52,322 bases of DNA. Origin: a virus. The stretch spans positions 1 to 52,322 of the IMG/VR virus record IMGVR_UViG_3300011113_000545; one strand, written 5' to 3'. The translations under genes and the position numbers were made by a program. The notes under the pieces are model-generated. The model had not been told where the DNA came from. It did not search any database and saw nothing but the letters and a program-made list of their open reading frames with translations. Positions 9,050 to 16,717 of the stretch are shown in pieces (the first letter of the stretch is position 1; every line of letters starts with the position of its first letter).

Positions 9050-9319
9050 ATGGACTATCAACATTTGGATCTAATAAATCGAATTGTCGACTGTGACAAA
9101 TTAGTCCGCGCTTACCCTTTTGGACAGACAAAACGAGATCTTACTAAAATGTATACTAATGTTATGTCTTTAAATAATGAAAGAGACAAAGCCTTAGTGG
9201 AATGTCGTCGATTGGGCAAAATCACTGTCGAATACAAAAAGAAACAGGCCGAATTAGAACTGGCCTTGGGAAATTTAGAAAGCTATATAACTATGGCAAT
9301 TTTAATTAAACCGGAGTAA
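9050..9319 (+). CDS. Hypothetical coiled-coil-like protein
   Basis: 89 aa from the ATG at 9050 (MDYQHLDLINRIV). An upstream in-frame start at 8996 would precede the promoter and is rejected. Charged and helical throughout, with a heptad-like stretch (ITVEYKKKQAELELALGNLES). The promoter puts the transcript start at or next to the ATG, so the mRNA may be leaderless. It is followed 3 nt later by the next gene. Not recognised. Confidence 0.7.
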   Translation: MDYQHLDLINRIVDCDKLVRAYPFGQTKRDLTKMYTNVMSLNNERDKALVECRRLGKITVEYKKKQAELELALGNLESYITMAILIKPE

Positions 9320-9322
9320 AAA

Positions 9323-10480
9323 ATGGCAATTGTTGCTGGAATTAAGATTAAAAATAAAGAAACTAAAATTCGAAATCCTCTGTTTGCGGATGAAAAATAT
9401 ACAGGCAGTGAGCCACAGTGGCCCGAAGAATCTGTGGACTGGTCTGATGATCAATTTGACAGCTTGCTTCGTCGTAGTTTCTACTACTATAACTATTATT
9501 ATAATCAAAAAGATTGTAAAAAATATGTGATAGAATGGATGAAAACTACTGCAACTTGGAATAAAGAACAGATTAAAGCATTTGAACGCAGCTCGGACCG
9601 AAGTATTCCGATGACAGCCTGTAGTCTTATTATGGCTCGGCGAGCCGGAATGACCCTAAGAACTCGCCACACGGAATTCCTAATTAAAACGATAGACAGT
9701 GCAATCGAGCAAGCAGAACCCGAAACACCAGTGGAAACTAGTTCGAAAACCATCGAAGTCTACAAGCCTACAATCCAAGACCGACTGTCAGAAAAAACCA
9801 GTGAACTGATTGGTGAATTGGAAGGTCTATACGACGACATAGACAATACCACTGTAAAGTTCTATAACTGGTTCACAGACAACAACGTAGTACAAAGTCA
9901 GCTTTCAAAATACGAAAACGTATATCAAAAAAGAAAAGCCGAACTAGAAGAAGCTCAACTCAAAACAGATCCTCAGCTAAAAGAAGGCTACAGGCATTAC
10001 AAAGCAGCAGATTTTAAGAAACATATTAAATGGATAGACGATTTGCTGGCAGCAATTGAACAATATCGCGACGTCAAGAAAGCTACTAAAAAAGCAAGGG
10101 TTAAAAAAGCTCCTAGTAAAGAAAAGCTGGTATCCAAACTTAAATACGCCAAAGAGGATAAAGCATTGAAAATTGTTTCTATTAATCCTGCAGACATTAT
10201 TGGATCTCAGGAGTTGTGGATTTATAACACTAAAACTCGAAAATTGGGCAAATACATTGCTGCCACTTATAAACAGCTTACTATCAAAGGAACTTCAATT
10301 GATGGATTTGATGTTGATAAGAGTGTCTGCAAGACTTTGCGTAAACCCGATGAAAAACTCAAAGAGTTTGCAAAATCGGGAAAAATTCAGTTGCGTAAGT
10401 TCTTGGACGATATCAAAGCCACAGAAACCAAACTTAATGGGCGTATCAGTGCAGATATTGTGCTATTAAAAACAGCATAA
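9323..10480 (+). CDS. Conserved phage hypothetical protein
   Basis: 385 aa, start ATG 9323 with GGAG about 9 nt upstream. An aromatic patch near residues 54-62 (YYYNYYYNQK), a Pro/Glu linker around 130-150, a long charged helical central section (residues 160-265, Lys/Glu rich), and a beta-rich C-terminal domain (ELWIYNTKTRKLGKYIAATY). It resembles a conserved protein of unknown function in aquatic T4-like phages, recalled without a name. It ends just before a strong terminator. Confidence 0.8.
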   Translation: MAIVAGIKIKNKETKIRNPLFADEKYTGSEPQWPEESVDWSDDQFDSLLRRSFYYYNYYYNQKDCKKYVIEWMKTTATWNKEQIKAFERSSDRSIPMTACSLIMARRAGMTLRTRHTEFLIKTIDSAIEQAEPETPVETSSKTIEVYKPTIQDRLSEKTSELIGELEGLYDDIDNTTVKFYNWFTDNNVVQSQLSKYENVYQKRKAELEEAQLKTDPQLKEGYRHYKAADFKKHIKWIDDLLAAIEQYRDVKKATKKARVKKAPSKEKLVSKLKYAKEDKALKIVSINPADIIGSQELWIYNTKTRKLGKYIAATYKQLTIKGTSIDGFDVDKSVCKTLRKPDEKLKEFAKSGKIQLRKFLDDIKATETKLNGRISADIVLLKTA

Positions 10481-10501
10481 CGATTAACTCCCCAAACCGT
10501 G

Positions 10502-10537
10502 GTCCTGTTAGCTAAATATTGCTAACAGGACTTTTTT
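10502..10537 (+). terminator. Rho-independent terminator
   Basis: Perfect 11-bp stem (GTCCTGTTAGC / GCTAACAGGAC), 8-nt loop containing a CTAAATAT late-promoter-like core, then six T. The T-run directly abuts the ATG of gp13. Confidence 0.92.
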
Positions 10538-11707
10538 ATGACAGAAGTTGTAATACAACCCAATTTACGAAACGATCAAAGCCTTAGGGCTAAGAGTCTC
10601 GACGGCCCAGGTTTTATTAGCCAAGAAAGTGCAATAGCGGCCAACGAACAAATTCAAACTCTTAATCAGCTTCGCAATGAAATGACTGATTACATTAGGC
10701 TCCGGCTAGGTGATCAGATTGTGGATGTTGAATTAGACAAAGAGCACTATGATCTTGCTATAAAACAAGCATTAACAAAATACAGACAAAAAGCATCAAA
10801 TGCTGTAGAAGAAAGTTATGCATTTCTGGACTTATTGCCCAATGTGCAAGAATACATTTTGCCAAATAATATAATGGAAGTGCGACAGATTTTTAGACGA
10901 GGCATTGGTAGTACCACAGGAACCACAGCCAGTCAATTTGAACCATTTGCATCGGGATACTTGAACACTTATATGTTAGTCGCTGGTAGGGTGGGTGGAT
11001 TAACAAACTACGAATTATTTGCTCAATATCAGGAATTGGCCATGATGATGTTCGGTGGCTACATTAATTATACATGGAACCGTGTAACTAAAAAACTTAC
11101 TCTTGTGAGAAAAATTCCCTACGATGATGGTGTAGTAGTATCTCCGACTTCTATTACCGCAGCAAATACAGTAGTGAACAGTGTCATTACCATTGTCCTG
11201 CCAGCTCCGCAAACAAAATTAAAAGTTAATAGCAGCATATACATACAAAATTGTTCTGTGCAAGGGTACAGCACACAATATAGAATACAAACTATCGATG
11301 CTACTAGTACCGTGATTACGGTATTAGCTAATCAGACTCTTGGTGCAGCCAGTGTAACTGGCACTGCTTTGCAAAGAACACAGATTTCTTTTCAAACATA
11401 TCAGGATGAAACCAATGACTATCAGCCCGAAAGTGTGTTGCTTTGGATATACAACTACAAGCCAGACAGTATGTTGCTCAGTGACCCACAAGTTTATCCT
11501 TGGCTTCAAGAGTATGCTTTGGCATTTTCCAAAAGCATATTAGGACAAGCACGTGGTAAATTCAGTACTATTGCTGGACCGCAAGGTGGTGGCCAATTAA
11601 ATGGGGCCGCTCTGTTGGCAGAAGCTCAGCTCGAAATGGAACAACTCGAAAAAGATTTAGCCAATTACGTTGATGGATCACAACCGTTGACATGGGTCAT
11701 TGGATAA
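10538..11707 (+). CDS. 13: Neck protein gp13
   Basis: 389 aa. Matches gp13 of aquatic T4-like phages along its length: RLGDQIVDVELDKEHYDLAI, EESYAFLDLLPNVQEY, MEVRQIFRRGIG, LFAQYQELAMMMFGGYINYTWN, VLLWIYNYKPDSMLL, KFSTIAGPQGGGQLNG and a C-terminal PLTWVIG. gp13 closes the neck with gp14 after DNA packaging. An internal ~70-residue insert (positions ~205-280, Thr/Ala/Val rich) is inserted between conserved blocks. The ATG follows the terminator T-run with no Shine-Dalgarno sequence, so either translation starts unusually or a downstream start is used. Confidence 0.88.
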   Translation: MTEVVIQPNLRNDQSLRAKSLDGPGFISQESAIAANEQIQTLNQLRNEMTDYIRLRLGDQIVDVELDKEHYDLAIKQALTKYRQKASNAVEESYAFLDLLPNVQEYILPNNIMEVRQIFRRGIGSTTGTTASQFEPFASGYLNTYMLVAGRVGGLTNYELFAQYQELAMMMFGGYINYTWNRVTKKLTLVRKIPYDDGVVVSPTSITAANTVVNSVITIVLPAPQTKLKVNSSIYIQNCSVQGYSTQYRIQTIDATSTVITVLANQTLGAASVTGTALQRTQISFQTYQDETNDYQPESVLLWIYNYKPDSMLLSDPQVYPWLQEYALAFSKSILGQARGKFSTIAGPQGGGQLNGAALLAEAQLEMEQLEKDLANYVDGSQPLTWVIG

Positions 11708-11736
11708 TGTAAAATAGCAACTCCTTAGGAGTTTCT

Positions 11737-12333
11737 ATGATTATTGGTATTTGCGGTCTTATTGGCGCAGGCAAAGACACTGCCGCTGATTATTTGGTCA
11801 ACTTTCACGAATTTCGCAGGGATAGCTTTGCAGCCACTCTTAAAGATGCAGTTGCGTCTGTGTTTGGTTGGGATAGGGAACTGTTGGAAGGTCGAACAAA
11901 AACAGCAAGGGAATGGCGTGAACAAATCGATACATGGTGGGCTGCTCGTTTAAATATGCCAAATTTAACTCCTAGACTTGCACTCCAGTTATGGGGCACA
12001 GAAGTTTGTCGCAGAGGCTTTCACGATGAAATTTGGATCGCCAGCGTGGAAAATAAAATTCGCCAAAGTAAAGACAATATTGTTATCAGTGATTGTCGTT
12101 TTCCTAATGAAATAGCCAGTATTCGTAGAGCAGGGGGTCGAGTGATTAGAATTACCAGAGGACAAAATCCAGACTGGTTTGCAGTTGCTAGACGTAATCC
12201 AGAATTAATGCCAATACAACATCCTGAAGTCCATGCCAGTGAATATAGTTGGGCTGCTACTGATTTTGATTTTGTTATTGACAATAATGGGTCGATTGAA
12301 GACCTGTATGCTCAGCTTAAAAATCTGGTATAA
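11737..12333 (+). CDS. Deoxynucleoside monophosphate kinase
   Basis: 198 aa, preceded by TTAGGAG. P-loop GLIGAGKDT at residues 7-15 and the T4 gp1/phage dNMP kinase pattern: WDRELLEGRTKTAREWRE, LTPRLALQLWGTEVCRRGFH, NIVISDCRFPNE. It phosphorylates dNMPs to dNDPs to feed phage DNA synthesis. Its last 17 nt overlap the end of the convergent zinc/HNH-like gene. Family firmly recognised. Confidence 0.9.
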   Translation: MIIGICGLIGAGKDTAADYLVNFHEFRRDSFAATLKDAVASVFGWDRELLEGRTKTAREWREQIDTWWAARLNMPNLTPRLALQLWGTEVCRRGFHDEIWIASVENKIRQSKDNIVISDCRFPNEIASIRRAGGRVIRITRGQNPDWFAVARRNPELMPIQHPEVHASEYSWAATDFDFVIDNNGSIEDLYAQLKNLV

Positions 12334-12664
12334 TTGGACTTTCGCGCCAAGGTACTTTGGATACAGATACTTCTATTCTACAATTTAAGCAGACCGTTTT
12401 TAAATTGATACTGTCTGTGTTTCTTAAATTGCCGTCTAAATGAAAAACCGTTAATTGTTTTTCTGGAAACTTTGCACGATACCCGCATTTTTCACACTGT
12501 GGTTTTTTTCTATAACCAGACTTAAACCATGAAGGCGGCACAGGCTTTAATTTTTTTCCTTTTCGAGAACAGCTATTACAAACTTTTCTGTATCGAGTTT
12601 TTCCGTTGCTGGTATAATTGATAGCAACAGGATTTTGATGGCATAAAAGACAAGTTGGGCGCAT
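12317..12664 (-). CDS. Small HNH/zinc-ribbon protein
   Basis: 115 aa from the internal ATG (MRPTCLLCHQ); an in-frame start 10 codons earlier is also possible. Two CxxC pairs at each end (CLLC...CNSC; CEKCGY...CLNC) and, between the second pair, VFHLDGNLRNTDSINLKTVC, which fits the H-D/N-N part of an HNH nuclease. Similar small Cys4-HNH proteins are common in T4-like phages and may be homing-type or packaging nucleases. Convergent with and overlapping the kinase 3' end. Confidence 0.65.
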   Translation of the reverse strand: MRPTCLLCHQNPVAINYTSNGKTRYRKVCNSCSRKGKKLKPVPPSWFKSGYRKKPQCEKCGYRAKFPEKQLTVFHLDGNLRNTDSINLKTVCLNCRIEVSVSKVPWRESPIIPDF

Positions 12665-12722
12665 TGTAAAGATACTTAGTCTTTCGAAAGGCACACCAAA
12701 CTGCCTATATTTTTCATGTTTC

Positions 12723-12730
12723 GATAAATA
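12723..12730 (+). promoter_or_regulatory. T4-like late promoter upstream of sheath gene
   Basis: GATAAATA, 30 nt before the tail sheath ATG, matching the T4 late -10 box TATAAATA. Confidence 0.7.
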
Positions 12731-12759
12731 TCTTTAACAGTTTAATGAGGACATGAAAC

Positions 12760-15700
12760 ATGGCATTAGTTTCTCCAGGCGTACAAGTAACAGTTATAGA
12801 TGAAAGCAATTATGCACCAGCGGCGCTGGGATCTGTAGCTTACATTTTGTTGGCAACCGCCGAAAATAAAGTTGCACCAGGCGGAACTGCAATTGCAGCA
12901 GGCACGTTAGCAGAAAATGCAGGCAAAGTATACACAATTACTAGCCAGCGTGATTTGGTTACTACTTTTGGTACACCAATTTTCAAAACTACTGCAGGTG
13001 GTGCACCTATCAACGGCGACGAGCAAAACGAATATGGATTGTTGGCTGCATATAGTGCGCTAGGTGTTAGTAATACAATTTATATTCAACGAGCTGACGT
13101 TGACTTAGGTGCTCTCAATGGTACAACTACTCGTCCATTGTCTAATCCATCAGCAGGTAATTTATGGCTAGATGTTAGTAATAGTAACTGGGGTATTTTT
13201 GAGTGGAATGCAAGTACAAACTCATTCACACAAAAAGCAACATCTGTCATTACTTCTACAGAATATCTTGCTAGCGATAATTTTACACCTAACGCCACAG
13301 TTGGCACAGTGGGCGATTATATCGTTAACGCATATAATTCAGAAAATCCAGTTTTCTACAAACGCTATGATAACACTTGGCAACAAGTTGGTAATATCGG
13401 ATGGCAAACTGGTATACCAACAGTTACCGGAACACAAACAAATCCAGTAGTAGCAAGTCTAAGTTATATTTTGATTAACGGAACAAATGTATCAATTACT
13501 GGTGGATCTAACGTTACGACCGTAGCAGCACAGATTAATTCTGCAGGTATTACAGGTATCCTTGCCCGTACTTCGAATGGTCAATTGATAATTACAGCAA
13601 ACGCATCTGCAACAAGCGCGGCTGCAAATATTCAGAATGGTGGCGGTAATGCTATTACGACATTGGGTATTACAGCAGGTACATACCCAGCAGCTACAAC
13701 TAGTATTGCTCCATATTTTAGTGTTCCTTTATGGCAAAGCAATGCTGCCCCTACCGGAAGTGTATGGCAAAAAGCCAGCGCACTTGGTAATGGCGAAAAC
13801 ATGGTTGTTAAAGAGTTTAACACTTCGACACTAACTTGGAACTCGTTGACAGTTAACAGCTATGCAAATGTATTCGCAGCAACGTTTGGATTAGACCCCA
13901 CTGGTGGCGGTTCTAATATTGTTGAAGGTGCTGCTTTTAATCAATATAACCCCAACGAAAATGGTACATTAGCAAATCAAATTTGGTATCGTAAAAATAC
14001 TGGAGCAACAATTTTAACAGGAAATACTACCTCTCCAGTAGCACCTGGTGTTGGCGCAACGTTCTCGATTCAAACAAGAGCAAATGCTAGTTTAGCTAAT
14101 GTAACCACTGTTTCTGTAACAGTAACTACAGGAACTATCAACGGATTAATTCAAGCCATTGCTAGTGCATGTGGCGCTGCAGGAGTCACAGATATTGTGG
14201 GCGGCGTAGATTCGACGGGCGCATTTACTATTACACACCAAAAAGGTGGAGACGTGATTCTGACAGACGGAACTCAAACTCCGTTGTCTAATGTTGCACT
14301 AATTGCAGGGGCAACTAATGTTTATGCTTCTCCAGCTAACGCCAGTGTGTTAATAGGCACAAATTGGCAGCCGTTGAGTAATGCAAACACTTACGACAAA
14401 CCTTATACTGCTTCGACTACACAGCCATATGATGCTCCAGCCAGTGGAACATTATGGTATTACAATACACCGAGTCGTGTAGATATTATGGTAAGTAATG
14501 GAAGTGCTTGGTTGGGATATCAGAATTTAAGTAGTGATATTCGTGGTTATAACCTAACACAAACAAATCCAAATGGTCCGATTATTTCTACAACGGAACC
14601 CGCAAAACAAGATGACAGTACACCGTTGGTGTTAGGTGATTTATGGTTAGACTCCAGCGATTTAGAGAATTATCCAAAACTATACAGATATCAAAATGTG
14701 TCTGGTATTAATCAATGGGTGTTGATTGACAACACCGATAGTGTAAGTCAGAATGGTATTCTTTTTGCAGATGCTCGTTGGGCTCCAGATGGTGCTGTTA
14801 ACACAACTGATCCAGCAACAGACGCTATTCCAACTATCAAGTCGTTGCTAACCAGCAATCACACTGATTTAGATGCACCAGATCCAGCACTGTATCCTAG
14901 AGGCACATTGCTATGGAACACCCGTGCAAGCGGATATAACGTTAAGGAATACAGACCTAACTACTTTAGTCAGCAAGCATATCCACTAGATCCTGCTCAA
15001 ACAGAAACAGGTGCATGGGTCACTGTAAGCGGATTTGATGTTACCGGAGTGCCAAATTTTGGTCGTAAAGCTCCACGTGGTGTGGTTGTTGCTGCATTAA
15101 AATCTAGCATCGACAGCAGTACAGAATTGAGAGAAGACGCCAATCAGTTTAACTTAATCAGCTGCCCTGGGTATCCAGAACTTATCCCTAATATGATTTC
15201 TTTGAATGAAGATCGTGACAATACAGCATTCATCATTGGTGATTCACCATTAAGGTTGCAGGCTACTGGAACATCAATTCAATCATGGGCAACAAATACC
15301 AGTGATGTAACTAGTACTGGCGAATACGGTTTAAATACCGTGAATCCGTATGTAGGTATATACTATCCACAAGGACAAACAAATGATCTGAGCGGAACAG
15401 CAGTGGTTGTGCCATCAAGTCATGCAGTAATTCGTGCAATGATTAAGAGTGATAATAATAGCTATCCTTGGTTAGCCCCAGCTGGAACACGCCGCGGCCT
15501 AATTGACAATTTAAATGCAATTGGCTATATCGATCAAAACAGCGGAAGATTTATTAGTATTGGTGTAACACAAGGTCTTCGGGATGTTATGTACAGTAAT
15601 AAAATTAATCCATTGACCTTCTTACCAGGTAATGGGCTATTAATTTACGGACAAAAGACATTAAGTTCAACTCCCAGTGCCTTAGACCGCATTAATGTTG

Positions 15701-16038
15701 CTAGATTAGTTAACTATCTAAGACAACAATTGAATGTTATTGCAAGACCATTTATATTTGAACCAAATGACCCAATCACTCGCAACGGTATTTTAACAGT
15801 TGTAAATAGCTTGTTGAATGACCTTGTGGCAAAACGTGGTATTACAGACTATCTAGCAGTTTGTGATTCATCAAATAACACACCAGAACGTATTGCTAGA
15901 AATGAACTATATGTCGATGTTGCGATTCAGCCAACAAAAGACGTTGAGTTTATTTACATACCAATAAGGTTGAAGAACCCTGGTGAAATCCAAGCTGGCA
16001 ATTTAGCATCAGCTTCAGCCGTAGGAACAGGAGCATAA
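12760..16038 (+). CDS. 18: Tail sheath protein gp18, enlarged
   Basis: 1092 aa; T4 gp18 is 659 aa. The N-terminus (MALVSPGVQVTVIDES) and C-terminal third (LIDNLNAIGYIDQNSGRFISIG, SALDRINVARLVNYLRQQ, VEFIYIPIRLKNPGEIQ) are typical sheath sequences; the latter two form the conserved polymerising core. Residues ~120-620 hold large inserted surface domains rich in Thr/Asn/Ala with repeated GxLWxD...WNxxxNxW-type motifs. It is followed 1 nt later by the tube gene and preceded by a late promoter, as expected for a high-copy virion protein. Confidence 0.95.
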   Translation: MALVSPGVQVTVIDESNYAPAALGSVAYILLATAENKVAPGGTAIAAGTLAENAGKVYTITSQRDLVTTFGTPIFKTTAGGAPINGDEQNEYGLLAAYSALGVSNTIYIQRADVDLGALNGTTTRPLSNPSAGNLWLDVSNSNWGIFEWNASTNSFTQKATSVITSTEYLASDNFTPNATVGTVGDYIVNAYNSENPVFYKRYDNTWQQVGNIGWQTGIPTVTGTQTNPVVASLSYILINGTNVSITGGSNVTTVAAQINSAGITGILARTSNGQLIITANASATSAAANIQNGGGNAITTLGITAGTYPAATTSIAPYFSVPLWQSNAAPTGSVWQKASALGNGENMVVKEFNTSTLTWNSLTVNSYANVFAATFGLDPTGGGSNIVEGAAFNQYNPNENGTLANQIWYRKNTGATILTGNTTSPVAPGVGATFSIQTRANASLANVTTVSVTVTTGTINGLIQAIASACGAAGVTDIVGGVDSTGAFTITHQKGGDVILTDGTQTPLSNVALIAGATNVYASPANASVLIGTNWQPLSNANTYDKPYTASTTQPYDAPASGTLWYYNTPSRVDIMVSNGSAWLGYQNLSSDIRGYNLTQTNPNGPIISTTEPAKQDDSTPLVLGDLWLDSSDLENYPKLYRYQNVSGINQWVLIDNTDSVSQNGILFADARWAPDGAVNTTDPATDAIPTIKSLLTSNHTDLDAPDPALYPRGTLLWNTRASGYNVKEYRPNYFSQQAYPLDPAQTETGAWVTVSGFDVTGVPNFGRKAPRGVVVAALKSSIDSSTELREDANQFNLISCPGYPELIPNMISLNEDRDNTAFIIGDSPLRLQATGTSIQSWATNTSDVTSTGEYGLNTVNPYVGIYYPQGQTNDLSGTAVVVPSSHAVIRAMIKSDNNSYPWLAPAGTRRGLIDNLNAIGYIDQNSGRFISIGVTQGLRDVMYSNKINPLTFLPGNGLLIYGQKTLSSTPSALDRINVARLVNYLRQQLNVIARPFIFEPNDPITRNGILTVVNSLLNDLVAKRGITDYLAVCDSSNNTPERIARNELYVDVAIQPTKDVEFIYIPIRLKNPGEIQAGNLASASAVGTGA

Positions 16039-16039
16039 T

Positions 16040-16657
16040 ATGGCAGTTTCATCGTTAACAAGATTTACAGTCCCTTTAGGTGGTAACCAAAGTGCTACCA
16101 CTCAAGGTCTTTTAATGCCAAAATTAAAGTTTCGTTATCGCGTAACTTTTGATAAATTTGGTGTAAGCAACCCTAAGACAGAAATGACCAAGCAAGTGAT
16201 GTCATTTGCTCGACCTCAGGTCACATTCGATCCAGTGGAAATTCCTATATATAACAGTCGTGTATATATTGCAGGTAGACCAACTTGGAATGCTGTGGCA
16301 ACCACACTCAGAGATGATGCGGGCGGCAATGTAAGTAGACTAGTGGGTGAGCAGTTACAAAAGCAATACGATTTTATGGAACAAGCTAGTGCAAGTTCTG
16401 GAGTCGATTATAAGTTTGTAACTACCATAGAAATGTTAGACGGTGCTAACGGAACAGTTGAACCAACAGTACTAGAAGCATGGCAATTATATGGTTGCTT
16501 CTTAACAGATGTAAATTATAATGATTTAGATTATGGTAGCAACGATCCAGTGACTATTACGATGAGTATTCGTTATGATAACGCTATTCAAACAACTGGT
16601 GCAGGCGTTGGCTCTCCAGGCATTACACAGTTTAATACAGCAGCTATTACAGGCTAA
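16040..16657 (+). CDS. 19: Tail tube protein gp19
   Basis: 205 aa, near T4 gp19 (163 aa) in size. Position directly after the sheath gene and the pattern PKLKFRYRVTFDKFG, QVMSFARPQVTFDPVEIPIYNSR, LEAWQLYGCFLTDVNYNDLDY, TITMSIRYDNA identify the T4-type tail tube, whose hexameric rings form the DNA conduit. A terminator follows. Confidence 0.92.
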   Translation: MAVSSLTRFTVPLGGNQSATTQGLLMPKLKFRYRVTFDKFGVSNPKTEMTKQVMSFARPQVTFDPVEIPIYNSRVYIAGRPTWNAVATTLRDDAGGNVSRLVGEQLQKQYDFMEQASASSGVDYKFVTTIEMLDGANGTVEPTVLEAWQLYGCFLTDVNYNDLDYGSNDPVTITMSIRYDNAIQTTGAGVGSPGITQFNTAAITG

Positions 16658-16674
16658 TATTTTAAACATTTATC

Positions 16675-16702
16675 TAAAGCCCACTTCAGTGGGCTTTTTT
16701 AT
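16675..16702 (+). terminator. Rho-independent terminator after tail tube gene
   Basis: Stem AAGCCCAC / GTGGGCTT with TTCA loop, then a T-rich tail. It ends the gp18-gp19 unit. Confidence 0.92.
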
Positions 16703-16703
16703 T

Positions 16704-16713
16704 TGATAAATAT
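16704..16713 (+). promoter_or_regulatory. T4-like late promoter
   Basis: TGATAAATAT, 5 nt before the ATG at 16718 and directly after the terminator. The short distance would give a nearly leaderless mRNA for the next gene. Confidence 0.6.
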
Positions 16714-16717
16714 TTTT

